Shown one piece after another: positions 1-10,982 of a DNA stretch of 64,000 nucleotides (position 1 is its first letter; each line of letters starts with the position of its first letter). The notes under the pieces are model-generated. The model ran no database searches. It saw nothing but the letters and a program-made list of their open reading frames with translations, and was not told the origin of the DNA. The position numbers and the translations under genes are program-made. The stretch comes from Desmodus rotundus (lineage: Eukaryota; Chordata; Mammalia; Chiroptera; Phyllostomidae), in assembly GCF_022682495.2 (NCBI RefSeq), contig NC_071391.1:110281195-110345194 (forward strand). The letters run 5' to 3'.

Positions 1-261
1 TCAGTAATCTTTGTTTTGTACGTACAACACTGCAAGCTCTAGGAGGAATTGCCTACATCCAACATCAAGGCTTGGTACTTCTTCTTGCCTTCCAGCAAGA
101 AAACTCAATGGATGTGGTGAGGGCCAATCTTAGTGTTGGCAGCAGAATATTCCAGCTCATATTTTTGTTTCTTATTGTAGGGCTTTTCTTGCACCTTTTC
201 TTGTGGCACTTGTGCCAGTTGTCCCAAGAGATGCCAATTTCTTGGCATCTTCTGGAAAGAG
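1..261 (-). pseudogene. RPS8: Processed pseudogene of ribosomal protein S8 (5' part)
   Basis: The minus strand reads through the start of the small-ribosomal-subunit protein eS8. Its translation gives GISWDNWHKCHKK near the N-terminus and, further on with frame breaks, KKY-AL-LDVGN and a CCT-KTKI stretch. These correspond to about the first 75 of 208 residues. No intron interrupts it, so it is a retrocopy of mRNA. The presumed start codon is ATT instead of ATG, and stops and frameshifts break the frame. The right end (252-261) reads ctctttccag on the minus strand, like the pyrimidine-rich 5' end of ribosomal protein mRNAs, so the copy seems to reach the mRNA start. The 3' part and any poly(A) tail lie beyond the left edge. 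It abuts old LINE-1 sequence on the right, which suggests insertion into that LINE. It cannot encode a protein. Confidence 0.88.
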
Positions 262-988
262 CACTAACATCATACTTAATGGTGGAGTACTCAAAGCTTT
301 TCCACTAAGTTCAGTTACAAGGTAAGGATGCTTTCTACCACCAATCCATTTAACATATTACTAGAATTCTTTGTTAATGCATAGAGCAAGAAAGGAAAAA
401 AAAAGGTATACAGCTTGGGAAAAAATACAAAACTGTCATTGTTTGCAGATGGCATGTCTATGTAGAAAATCTAAAATGACAAAAAAATCTCCTGGAACTA
501 GTAAGCAATTATAGGAGGTTGCTGGATATAAAGTTAATACACAAAAGTATAATATTTTCCTATATTCCAACAATGAACATGTGAAATTTGAAAATTAAAA
601 ACACAATTATGTTACATAGCAACTCAAAAATGAAATACTTAGGTATAAATTAAACAAAATATGTGAAGAAAGCTACATAACTCCAATGAACAAAATGAAA
701 GAATTTAATCAATGGAAAGATATTCCATGTTTAGTGATAAGAATATTCAACTTTGTCAAGATGTCATTTCTTTTTAACTTGATATGTAGATTCAGTGTAA
801 TTCTAATTAAAATTCCAGCATGTTGTTTTATGGATATTTGTACACTTATTCTAAAGTTTATATGGAAAAGTGAAAATCCAGAATCACCAACACAATATTA
901 AAGAACAAAATTGAAAGACTGACACTACTTAATCTCAAGTCTTATTATGAAGCTCCAACAATTAAGACAAAGCAGTACTGGGGAAATA

Positions 989-1664
989 CAAAGTCTGTCC
1001 AGAAAAAGTCCAGCCATTGTTAATATAATGAGAATGGTTTGCATGACATGGATGTAACCTGGTAGCCAAGGAGAGTGGACTGGAATGTGCATGCATGAAC
1101 AATGACGACTTCACTGTACTAGTCAGTGGGGAGGGTAGACTCCATTGAGTGAGCATGTGTACTGTGTGGCTGTCACATCCAAAATGACTGAGTAGAGCAA
1201 CTACTCCACATCAAATTTTGCATTAACCTTGAACATTCCTTCTTAGAAACTATTTGGATGATTCTGAAGTCTGCAGCTATGGGCAACTGGTGACTGGCAG
1301 TTTCAACATGACAACATGTCTGCTCATGCAACATGTTCCATGCAGTTTCTTGGCAAAATATCAAATCATCTAGGTCACTCAGCCCCACTACAGCCCAGAT
1401 TTGGCACCCTGTGACTTCTGGTTTTACCAAAATGAAAATCACCTTTAAAAGGGAAAAGACTTCAGACCATCAATGAGATTCAGGAAAATATCACGGGGCA
1501 TCTGATGGCAATTGAGAGAACTGTGTGAGGTCTCAAGGTGCCTGCTTTGAAGGGCACTGAAGCATCATTATTCAATGTACAATGTTTCTTGTATATTGTA
1601 TCTTCTTCAATAAATGTGTCTATTTTTCATGTTACATGGCTGGATACCTCCTGGACAGACTTCC
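989..1664 (+). mobile_element. Internally deleted mariner-family DNA transposon
   Basis: The terminal inverted repeats match: aagtctgtccag at 991-1002 and its reverse complement ctggacagactt at 1651-1662. The similarity continues inward (agtccagccat at the left, atggctggat at the right). TA dinucleotides at 987-988 and 1665-1666 are the expected mariner target duplication. Inside, decayed transposase text can be read: an N-terminal LLHIKFCINLEHSS-like stretch (helix-turn-helix region) and a C-terminal part related to the HDN...PDLAPCDFWLF region. At 676 bp it is about half the usual 1.3 kb, so the middle is missing. It interrupts L1 ORF2 sequence, so it is younger than that L1. No intact transposase remains. 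Confidence 0.82.
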
Positions 1665-1722
1665 TATATCAAGGGAACAGAATAAAGAACCCAGAAATAG
1701 ATTCCCATAAACATTTAACTCA

Positions 1723-2398
1723 TCTTTTTAAAAACTTTTATTCTATTAAAGATGTCCCAATTTTTTCTCATTTGCCCTCCTCTGACCCTCCCACTCACCA
1801 CTCCCACAATTTCCATACTGTTGTGCATGTCCACAGATGATCTATACATGTTCTTTCACTAGTCCCTTCCCCTTCTTTCCATCATTATCTCCCTCCCCAC
1901 TGCTCTCTGGTGACTGTCAGCCTGTACCATGTTTCCAGGCCTGTGGTAGTATTTTCTTCGTTAGTTATTTTGTTCATTAGATTCTTCTTATAGGTGAAAT
2001 CATATGATATTTGTCTTTCACTGACTGGCTTATTTCACTTAGCATAATGCTCTCCAGTTCCATCTATGCTATCACAAAACATAGGGGCTCCTTCTTTCTT
2101 TCTGCTGCATAGAATTCCATTGTGTAAATGTACCAGTTTTTTGATCCACTCATCTACTAATGGATACTTAGGCTGTTTCCAGCACTTGGCTATTGTCAAT
2201 AGTGCTGCTATTAACATAGGGTGGTATAAGTTCTTTTGAATGAGTGATTCGGGATTCTTAGGGTATATTCCCAACAGCAGAATCACTGGGTTAAAAAGCA
2301 GTTATATCTTTAGTTATTTTGAGGGAATTCCATACCACTTTCCCAGTGGCTGCACCAGTCTGCATTCCCAACAACAGTGCACTAGGGATCCCTTTTCT
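1723..2398 (-). mobile_element. Younger LINE-1, 5'-truncated 3' end (minus strand)
   Basis: The left end starts with T/A-rich sequence (reverse of a poly(A) tail), followed by the reverse of the G/A-rich bat L1 3' UTR (about 1735-2030). The ORF2 C-terminus follows on the minus strand, with the recognisable stretch NPESLIQKNLYHPMLIAALL and then AKCWKQPKYPLVDEWIKKL (2286 to 2035). It is truncated at about residue 1,100 of ORF2. It splits the older plus-strand L1, which resumes at about 2400 (caatgaagcaaagatatttt). Much less decayed than its host. Confidence 0.85.
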
Positions 2399-3134
2399 CT
2401 AATCTTTAATGAAAGAGAAAAAGAAATACAATGAAGCAAAGATATTTTCTTAAACAAATGGTGCTGGGGCAACTTGACATTCACATGCAAATAGATCTAT
2501 ATATAGACCTTAAACCCTTCACAAAATTTAACTCAAAATGGAACATATATCTACATATGAAATGCAAAACTACCAAACTCATAGAAGGAGAAAATCTAGA
2601 TAGTCTTGGATATGGTGATACCTTTTCAGATGCAACACCAAAAGCATAATCCATGAGAGAAAGAATTGATAAGCTAGACTTTATTAAAATTAAAAACTTC
2701 TGTTCTCTGAAAGACAGTGTCAAGAAAATAAGAAAAGCTCTGCCCTGGGAGAATACGTTTGCAAGATACATATCTGATAAAGGACTATTATTCAAACTCA
2801 ACAAAGAACTCTTAAAACTCAACAATAAGAAAGTGAACAACTCAACTAAAAAAAAAAAAGCCAAAGACCTTAACAGACACCCCACCAAAGAAGATATGCA
2901 GATAACAAATGAGTATAGGACAGGATGTTTCACATCATATTGGCATCAGGGAAATGCTAACTAAAACAACGAAAATGTGACTACACACTTATTGGGATGG
3001 TCCAAAGCTGGGATATTAACAATGGCATATGCTGACAAGGATGTGAAGCAACAGGAAATCGACATTGCAGGGGGGAATGCAAAAATGCAGCAGTTACTTT
3101 GGACACAGTTGGAAGTTTCTTACAAAACTAAATA

Positions 3135-3265
3135 TAGGGTGGGACAAAAGTAGGTTTACAGTTTTTTGTATGGAAATAATACAATAATTAATAAATAATA
3201 GTACAAGAATAAACTCTGTGGTTTGCATACTCACAACTGCAGACCTGCCTTTGCCCCACCCTGTA
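3135..3265. mobile_element. Mariner-type MITE (about 131 bp)
   Basis: The ends are inverted repeats: gggtgggacaaaagtaggtt at the left, and at the right the reverse complement of gggtggggcaaaggcaggtc. The element is flanked by TA on both sides (3133-3134 and 3266-3267). Removing it rejoins the L1 reading aaactaaata/cttgtaccatg as expected for the L1 consensus. The TIR motif resembles Hsmar2-related elements of mammals, by recollection of the family. It has no coding capacity and would have depended on a transposase supplied elsewhere. Confidence 0.82.
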
Positions 3266-4394
3266 TACTTGTACCATGTGATTCAGTACTCACACTTCCT
3301 GTATTTACCCAACGGAGTGGAAAACTTATGTTCATGCAAAAACTTGCATATGGTTGTTTATAAAAGCATCATTTATAACTGCCAAAACTTGAAAACAACC
3401 ATGTCCTTCATTAGGTGAATGGGTAAATAAAGTATAGTATATCTCAACAATGCACTATTATTCAGTACTAAAAGGATATGAGTGATCAAATCATGAGAAA
3501 AATAGGAAAATTTTAATTCCATATTACTAAGTAGGAGAAGGCAGTCTTCAAAAAAGTATATACTGTATAATTTACATACTGAATAATTCCAATTACATGA
3601 CATTTTGGAAAAGTATGGAGACAATTGGAGGTCAGTCAGTGTTTGCCAAGGAGAGGGGGAGGATGGGGATGAATAGGTAGAGAAAAGAAGATATTTGGGG
3701 CAGTGAAAATACTCTGTATGATACTATAATGATGGATACATGTCATGCATTTGTCCAAACCCATTACATGTAACATAGCAAGGGTGGATTACAATGTACA
3801 GTATGGATTTTGGGTGATTATGATGTGACGATGTAGGTTCATGTTTGATAAATAAATATACTATTTGGGTAATGATGTTGAAAATGAGGAAGGCTATGTA
3901 TATATGGGAAATCTCTGTATCTTTCTTTCAATTTTGTTGTAAATTTAAAACTGCTCTAACATAGTCTTAAAAAAACACTTTGCAGCAAATATAACATTAA
4001 AACGTTATAAAAAGTTATGCTCTGACGAGAAAATATGAGAAACTGAGTGTGGCTAAACAAGTAGGACAGGGGAACATATGTAAGAAATAATTTGAAGAAA
4101 GATTGGAGCCATATCATCAAAGATCACAAATTCCGAAGTAGAAAATGTAGATATGCTATAGTTAATGGGAATTGCTTTGAAGAGTAAAGTGAGGTGATAA
4201 CATTTGTTAAAGACAGCTAGGTTATATTATAGATGACTCATTGGACTAGGGGATGTTTCAGAAAGATAAGAATGTCAGTGAATGAAGTGTATTCATTCAA
4301 ACACAAGTCTTGGCAAGGCAAAATTTTGTGGGGTATATGATTAGAAGGTTTTGCTCTTTGTCTCACTTTATGAGAATTGATGTAGCATAAAACC

Positions 4395-4625
4395 TTACAG
4401 CCTGATAAGCCTAGATTCAAATTCTATCTCCAGAAAATTCTAGTTATGAGAACTTAGATAAATGATTTAGCCCTTGTTTTTCACCTATGAAATCAAGAAA
4501 ATAATAGTGATTTCATTAAACTTGATAAAAATTATGGAAAATAGTCAATATCAAGCTCCTATATTGAAGTAACTAGCACAGAATAGATGCATAATAATCT
4601 ATACTTGTTATAACTATTATTCTTA
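4395..4625 (+). repeat. MIR-type ancient SINE
   Basis: The order of blocks fits a plus-strand MIR: a 'gattcaaattctatctc' block, a 'gagaacttagataaatgattt' block, 'cacctatgaaatcaagaaaataatag' and a 3' 'gcacagaatagatgcataataa' block. It is highly diverged, so the limits are approximate. Confidence 0.6.
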
Positions 4626-5503
4626 AGAATAATGCTTTAATGATTGATTTCTAAAAATGGTTTTGATTCTACATGTAATCAACAAAATGCTATTTGCTTA
4701 ATTACATACCAGCATTTTCTTCCCTATGAATACAACTTCACTGTTGCATGTCTGTGCTCTTTCTGCTCCTTGGATTCTCTTTACCACAACATTATATATT
4801 TTGCGGCAACCATGGGAGGAAGGGAAGTTTAAACCACTCTGATAGAAGCCTCTTTGTACTAGAGACACATGACAGAAATTGGCTCTCCTCAGGGTGGCAT
4901 GGTACTCCCTCTTTGTCACTATTTATTGTGCCTGAGGGTAGTAACCCACTTGATGGCCAACATCAGATGGGCCACCATAAGAAGTCACAATAGGCTATGT
5001 GAAGAGATGGTGAGATTTTACATCACTGTGTCTGTGGGATAGATTTGCATGAACACTTGTGGTGATGTATCATCAGTGACCTTGCTGGATAAGGAAAATA
5101 AGGTAGCAGGGAAAAAAAAGGAATTGATTTTTAGGTATTTGGCCTATTACATTGTATAATTTAATATTATGTAACTGATAAATCATTTTTTTTTCTTATT
5201 TTTGATTCTTTCTGAGATGTCTCACTTTCTCCTAGAACCTATTTGAACCTGTAATTCATTATTTCATAAAGTTTTCTCTAAAGGATACAATTCTGCAGAA
5301 TCATCACTGAGAAATGTAGGATTTACTGAAGAAAAGGAGAGATATTAGATCACATGCTCTTAATAAATTTTAAGAAAACATAACTCTCTTAAAGCATCTA
5401 TGTGGCTGAACCTTAATTTTCTCCATTTTGCTGATGACTCTCACCCCCACAGAACTGCCAGTCTTACTGGAGGCTCTTTTCTTTGCTGTTTCCCTTATGT
5501 ATT
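4626..5503. other. Unassigned AT-rich DNA
   Basis: I see no coding, RNA or repeat signature. The overlapping open frames near 4644-4993 lie on both strands and have no recognisable domain. Confidence 0.4.
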
Positions 5504-5593
5504 TCTCCCATCCAAGCACTAACCAGGCCCAATTCTGCCTAGCTTCCAAGATCAGATGAGATTGGACGCATTCTGGGTGGTATGGCTGTGGAC
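5504..5593 (-). pseudogene. 5S rRNA pseudogene fragment
   Basis: The minus strand reads gtccacagccataccaccc, then a block matching the C box region (tgatcttggaagctaggcag) and ggcctggttagtgcttggat. This is 5S rRNA from its first base to about position 90 of 119. Several substitutions are visible (for example agaatgcgtccaatctcatc in place of the usual GC-rich stretch), and the 3' end is missing or unrecognisable past 5504. It lies alone, outside any tandem 5S array, so it is most likely a dispersed retroposed or 5S-derived copy and not a working gene. Confidence 0.85.
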
Positions 5594-6416
5594 TCCTCTA
5601 TGTATTTCTAATCACACATCCATTGTGATGTGGAATAATTAAGTCCTTCTCCTAGCTTCCATTTGTAAAATCACCCATGAAATTCATAAGATACTAGGGA
5701 TGAAATCCTTCTCTTCCTGTGCTACATTTGATATAGTTTATAAAAATATCACTACTCCCAGAAGAGTCACATCCCCAAAAGAATAATGGTTAGAAACTCT
5801 TTTTAATCTTTGTATAATATTAACTATGAGAGAGAAAATCATTTAAAAACTAGGAAGTGTGGGTATGCATGGGAAGTGAGATTTGCTTGTGTTCTACTTT
5901 AATATAAGTTGTTTGCTTTCATAACATCCATTTGTGATGTCTAGTACACTGTTGGAAATAAAGGTGTTTATACTATGGCCAGGGATGCATCAGCAGGACT
6001 AGTATAAGTATGATAAGTAAGAAATGATCTGATCATATAGATTATAATACAATAGGGCTGGAATGAAGTGCTCTCGTAGGGAAGAAAAGGCTTGTAGAGC
6101 TTTCCATACCAGGATGTATTTGCGATTGACCACTCTGTCACTGCACTTACAGGCCCCCCACTAGATGGGAAATCTCCCATATCTCACAATATATTATGAG
6201 AAATCAACATGCATGCTCTTTTAGTTCCCTAACAACACGTAATAAAAAGCATTCTTTTATAAAATTTAGATAAAGTTAAAGACAGATTAAACCTTTTTTT
6301 AACATTTATATCTTTGTTTTGGACTGGATATCCCATGTTATGACTTGGATATGGCATTTGCAAAGAAAGCCATTATTTTGTGAGGGTTTTATGCTTTTTG
6401 TTTTATAATTTTTTTT
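5594..6416. other. Unassigned DNA
   Basis: No gene or clear repeat is seen between the 5S fragment and the VES SINE. Base composition is AT-rich and ordinary. Confidence 0.4.
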
Positions 6417-6430
6417 AAATTATAGCTTAC

Positions 6431-6649
6431 GCCCTGGCTCGTGTAGCACAGTGGATTGAGCATCAGCTTGTGAACTGAAAGTTCACTGATTCAACTCCCA
6501 GTCAGGGCACATTCCTGAGCTGCAGGCCGGGTCCCCAGCTGAGGGCGTGAGAGAGGCAACCACACACTGATGTTTCTCTCCCTCTCCTTCTCACTCCCTC
6601 CCCCTCTCTCTAAAAATAATATAAATACAATTTTTTAATTAAAAAAATA
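6431..6649 (+). mobile_element. VES SINE (tRNA-derived, bat-specific)
   Basis: It has a tRNA-like head (gccctggctcgtgtagcaca, then gattcaactcccagtcaggg as the box B region), the middle 'gcaaccacacactgatgttt', a CTCTCCC-rich part and an A-rich tail. It is flanked by direct repeats aaattatagcttac (6417-6430) and aaattacggcttac (6650-6663), with two mismatches. This shows L1-type target-primed insertion. Confidence 0.93.
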
Positions 6650-6959
6650 AAATTACGGCTTACATTTAATATTATGTTGTATTAGATTCTAGTGTACAAC
6701 ATAGTATTTAGACAATTATATACTTTACAAGTGTTATAAGGGTTATTTCCCCAATATTTCCAATACCACCTGGCACCATGCATGGTTATAATATAATTGA
6801 CTATATTCCTTATTCTTTACATTTCTGTGACTATTTTGTAATGAAATGTCTAAAATTCTTTTGTTTTCTTTTTCTCATTAATAATTATCTAAATACTGAT
6901 GGTAACAAAATGAAAAAAATGTATAATTCCCATCCTCCTAAGAATGGGCTGGTGATTGA

Positions 6960-7565
6960 GACTTGGTGACTTTCTTCCAAAGAATAAATAATAGAAAGGG
7001 GAAAATAGTACCTTTCTGAGGATAAACCTGACAAATGCTACCTTAGGCAAGTGATCAAAGATGACATCAATAGAAATAAGCCACACTGATATCATGTACC
7101 TCCTGATACGCGGTAAAAAGGGGGGGACTTCACATCTATGGCATTCTTCCTCAAAACCCACAAGCACAGTCTAATTATGAGAAAACATTGCGGGGAGGAA
7201 GCCAAAATGAGAGACATATAAAACATGGGCAGGGCTTTTGAGAAGTATCAAAGTTATAAAAAATAACTGCTGTATGAGAAAATGTCATAGATTAGAGGAG
7301 ACAAAAGAGACACAATGATTAAACGCAATGTTTTTTTTTTTTTACTGGATCTTGGGTCTGATAAAAAAATTAGTGGGAAAACTACTTAGTGGTGAAATCC
7401 AAGTAATTTTTTTAAATTCAGTGATAGTGCTGTGCCAATGCAAATTTCTTGGCTTTAGTAAATGTACCATGGTTATATGTTATACGGGGAAGCTAAGAGC
7501 AGGGCAAATGAGTACTAAATTCTTCTGGTAACTTAAAAATCACTTAATGAAAAGTTTTCAATAAT
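6960..7565 (+). repeat. Ancient LINE-1 3'-UTR fragment
   Basis: It shares a chain of blocks with known old L1 3' UTRs: 'acttggtgactttcttccaa', a 'tgatatcatgtacctcctgat' block, 'ctcaaaacccacaagcacagtctaa' with gaps, and 'gtaaatgtaccatggttata' near 7460. A degraded A-rich end follows. It is non-coding and heavily diverged. A second copy of the same region is at about 30560-31250. Confidence 0.65.
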
Positions 7566-8334
7566 TACAGCATTGGTAAGTATTATTTTTGAGGGTGCTT
7601 TTGAGAACACATATGAAGAAGCATCTGGGGCCATGGCTGGCAAATTATACAGTCTGCTACAAACTCTGCCCGGCCTTTTGTGAGATGACCTGAGATCTAA
7701 GAATACTTTTAACATTTTAAAGGGTTGTAAATGCAACAAAACAACAAGAAAAAGGAGTATGTGAGACCTCTTTTTCTGAGACTTACATGGTCTGCAGAAC
7801 TAAAATACCACCCATTGGCCCTTTGCAGAAAAATGTTGCTACCCCACAGTTGAGAGAATCTTGAAATAACCGTTGGAAGGAGCAACTTTTAAACTAAAAA
7901 TGGACAAGTCAAAAGAAGTCATCCTAAGGAAGCACAATATGAATAGGAGGGAAGGGTAAGATGCTAAGAGTGTAAGGCAACATCCCAGCTCAAAGAAAGG
8001 CATGGGAGGGGGCAGAAAAAAGACAAAGTGAGATTGTGGCTTGTTTAAAAACTAAGAGTAAAAATAATGGCCACGGTCCTGGCGTGTTGATGGGCATGGG
8101 AGGGGCTGATGCCGGTGAGATGAACAAAGGCTGCAGCCTCAAGGTTCCGTGTGCCACACAAATGTATTCAGACTTTATTTGAAGTGGTTGGAGAGCGGCA
8201 AACTGGCCAGTGACATGATCTGCTGTGTATCTCTAAAACAGTTCTCTCTGGCTTAAGTGTGATAAGAGAAATTGAGGAAGAGGAAATCTGGAGACTGACA
8301 AATCATTAAGGCTTTTGTTATATTCTATTTAAAG
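7566..8334. other. Unassigned DNA, part probably an old repeat
   Basis: The text at 8160-8330 ('agtgacatgatctgctgtgt ... ctctctggcttaa') resembles a common old mammalian repeat with 'gacatgatctg...ctctggct'. I cannot name the family. It continues after the short L1 at 8348-8668, to about 8990. Confidence 0.35.
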
Positions 8335-8347
8335 AAGAATAATGTTG

Positions 8348-8668
8348 CTAAGTGAAATAAGCCAGGCAGCGAAAGACAAATACCATATGATCTCACCTAT
8401 AACAAAAACTGAATGAACAAAACAAACAAATGAGCAAAACAGAACCAGAAGCGTGGAAACAAGGAGCAGACTGACAGCGACCAGAGGGGAGGTAGAAAGG
8501 AATAAGCGAGGGAAGAAGGGGAAAGGTCTAGTCAAGGATCAAGTATAAATGACCCAAAAACATGGAAAAGAGGGTGGGGACTGACTGAGGGACTGGGGCT
8601 GGACAAGGCAGGGGAGAACAATGGGGGAAAATTGGGACAACCGTAATACAGCAACAATTGAAAAAAAA
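8348..8668 (+). mobile_element. Very short LINE-1 tail (about 320 bp)
   Basis: It starts in the end of ORF2 (ctaagtgaaataagccaggc), passes through the G/A-rich bat L1 3' UTR and ends in an A-run. The direct repeat aagaataatgttg lies at 8335-8347 and again at 8669-8681 and is identical. That is a clean target-site duplication, so this is an authentic, severely 5'-truncated insertion. Confidence 0.9.
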
Positions 8669-8989
8669 AAGAATAATGTTGGCTTGTTCTGAGATAATGA
8701 CCATGAGATAAAGGGAACTGGAGGAATTTCAACTGGTTTTATAAGGTAGAATGGGTAGCACAGAGCATAGCACATGGGTAGTTCATGGGTAGAATACAGA
8801 CAGAAAGGGAGGGAGATGTCAAAACTGACAGCAGGTGTGGGTGTTACCAAGATTACACATAGATGTGGGGAAGCAGGTTTTGGAGGAAAGGATGCGGTTC
8901 TGAAGCAACCAGTACTGATAAACAGACTGTGTTCCAAGGTGTAGGTGTTCCATTGGGTGTTTTGGCAATGAAGCTTCAGTTGAAAAGCT

Positions 8990-10982
8990 GGCTACCAAAC
9001 TAATGAAGTTATAAAACCTAAAATATCCTGTAACTGTAAGGACTACTTAGTCAAATCTCTAATCCTGGCTTAAATGAGTTGTGCAAACTTTTCTGCCAGA
9101 GAGCCATCCTCCTGATCTGAAATATAACTTCCCACCCTTGCCCCAAATGAACAAAATGCTCCCTGGAAACAGTGACCTAGAAGTGAAAGTGAAACATGGC
9201 AGAAAATCTAATAAGTAATGGATTCCTAATAGCTCTATTGTCCTAAAACTCCGCTGCAGACAAGAATGAGTGAAAGTGGGCGGCCTGTTGGCAGTGCCCC
9301 TAAACTCACCCTGAAATCTGGCTACTTCAAGGCAGGAGCGCTGGCAGCTGCTGCAGGAGGAGGCACACTGCTTGGTTTACTGCTCTGCTCTTCCCTGCAT
9401 CACAGTGCTCATTTTAGATACAGTTAATGGCTATTTCCCAAGGGAGCCATTCCAGGGCCCTTCCTTTATTACTCTGGGCAACTATTCACCTCTAAACTAA
9501 AACTGCCAGTCAAGAATTTATTGAAAAGTACAGGAGAGGTGTCAGTTTAGTGTAACTTCAGAGTTTATTTAGTTAAGTTGTTCAATCTTTTAAAATGAAA
9601 TTTGGTATATTCTTTGTAAGAGATATCCATACATATTCTTTCAAGTAAGAGTTTCCTATCACTCTAACTAAATTAGAATATTCTCAAACATATGTAATTT
9701 TAAATATTATTTTTGTTTTAGTTCTCTTTCTCAAAACTATTGTGTGGAATAAAACATGGTTTATTTAACCCAGTATAGAAACTTTGAAAAGCCTCACTCT
9801 TCGGCATTAAAAATCATAAACAAGTTGTTACCACTCACCTAGTGACTTTAATCCTGAGCATCAAAGTTCAATGACATAGGACTCAGTAGGTAAGGAAAAA
9901 ATAACTAGGAAACTGGTGAGAGCTGGTCTTTCAACCTTAAATTAAAAAAAAAAAAAAAACCACTAAACTTTTTTGCATTTGATAATTTGCATATGAAGTA
10001 GTGTTTTTAAAATGTCTTTTACTAAGGGATAAGTAGAAAATATGAAAGGTGACTTAATTTACCTTGGTGATTTAATTTGCAAAGACAGTCTGCAGTGGAT
10101 TCAGTTTCCTTGGATCTTCATGCTTCCAAGCACATTGCGTGTGTGTCTGTGTGTGGGTGTGTGTACTGCCATGCCAGCACCATCCAAAGCGTACATGTAT
10201 GTCATTGTTATCTATAAAAATGATGATGAGATGATGCTTTCTCAAAATGCCTAGGAAATGTAAGTAGGCAGTAAAATGGGTTCTCTGGGAAGCCAAGGGG
10301 TAACTGAAAAAAAAAAGTCAAACTTGTACAGGAAATTTTCCCAAAATGTCTAAGGCCATGGAGGCCAAGAGTGGCTTCTCTGTAGTGAAATCACTTATCA
10401 AACTCAGATCTTGCAAACTCTCCATTGAAAATGTGACAAGAAAGGTTGTAGAATATTGTTCTTAATGAGTCAAGAATATCTCTGACCAAAACTCCCAATC
10501 TGGATAATTCTGATTCAATATTGTTGGTATTATCAAAGATCTACTATTTTCTAAAATGTCTGTCACAGAGAAAATATAAGGTGTCCTGGAGAATTGTACA
10601 GATCCAGACATATTTCTGATAGTTTCATTTTGCTTATATAATAATTTATGACATTTTAGACCACTTGAAACCATCGGAGAAAACATCAAAAAGAATGATA
10701 TATTTCTGATATCTATGTAACTGGGCCATTTTGGAGCTTTGATGATAATGGAAGGAAATGTGCTTGATATTTCTCATAAACTTTTGGAAAGAAAAATTTT
10801 ACATAAAAAGTGTAGCTATGATCCAGTGAGGAGACACTGTAGATAACAGAATGATTCTATATTAATTGGCACCTCAGAAATAAAATTCTGGTCACATACT
10901 CAGAAAAAACTTAAGAGGAAATGAAATGAGAACAATCTGAAGTGCATTGTAAAAGTCCAAAGACCTTTTGCAAGGTTCTAAA
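8990..10982. other. Unassigned DNA with a small GT-rich run
   Basis: No gene or confident repeat was found. A GT-rich stretch lies at 10137-10166. Short open frames at 10042-10296 come mainly from this simple sequence and have no known domain. Confidence 0.4.

Larger units (their letters stand above)
262..3985 (+). mobile_element. Old LINE-1 (L1M-type) 3' half, interrupted by three later insertions
   Basis: Plus-strand ORF2 remnants begin with the reverse transcriptase segment (ILNGG-LKAFPLSS at about 265-315) and a degraded FADD-box region near 450. They run through the C-terminal ORF2 region (about 2410-3130 and 3268-3600) to a typical 3' UTR ending near 3985 (ctgctctaacatagtctt). Segments seen: 262-988, 1667-1722, about 2400-3134 and 3266-3985. 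They read as one collinear L1 when the insertions at 989-1664, about 1723-2398 and 3135-3265 are removed. Frames are broken throughout, so it is immobile. The divergence and 3' UTR suggest an old mammalian subfamily, L1MA/L1MB-like, by eye only. Confidence 0.85.

Noticed and set aside
180..321. Exon-like stretch with a pyrimidine tract plus AG before 180 and GTAAGG after 321
   Set aside because: The left part is the antisense of the RPS8 pseudogene and the right part is L1 ORF2. The apparent splice sites are coincidental.
1173..1442. 89-codon minus-strand open frame
   Set aside because: Antisense of the decayed mariner transposase.
2481..2933. 150-codon minus-strand open frame
   Set aside because: It is the antisense shadow of plus-strand L1 ORF2 sequence. 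A-rich ORF2 leaves the opposite strand open.
6431..6649. Possible functional tRNA gene at VES heads
   Set aside because: The tRNA-like part has box A/B resemblance, but no intact cloverleaf is evident and it is followed by the SINE body, CT-rich tail and target duplication. All such copies here are SINEs.
8539..8937. 132-codon minus-strand open frame
   Set aside because: It crosses a short L1 3' UTR and its flank. The proline/serine-rich text comes from reading the G/A-rich tract backwards.
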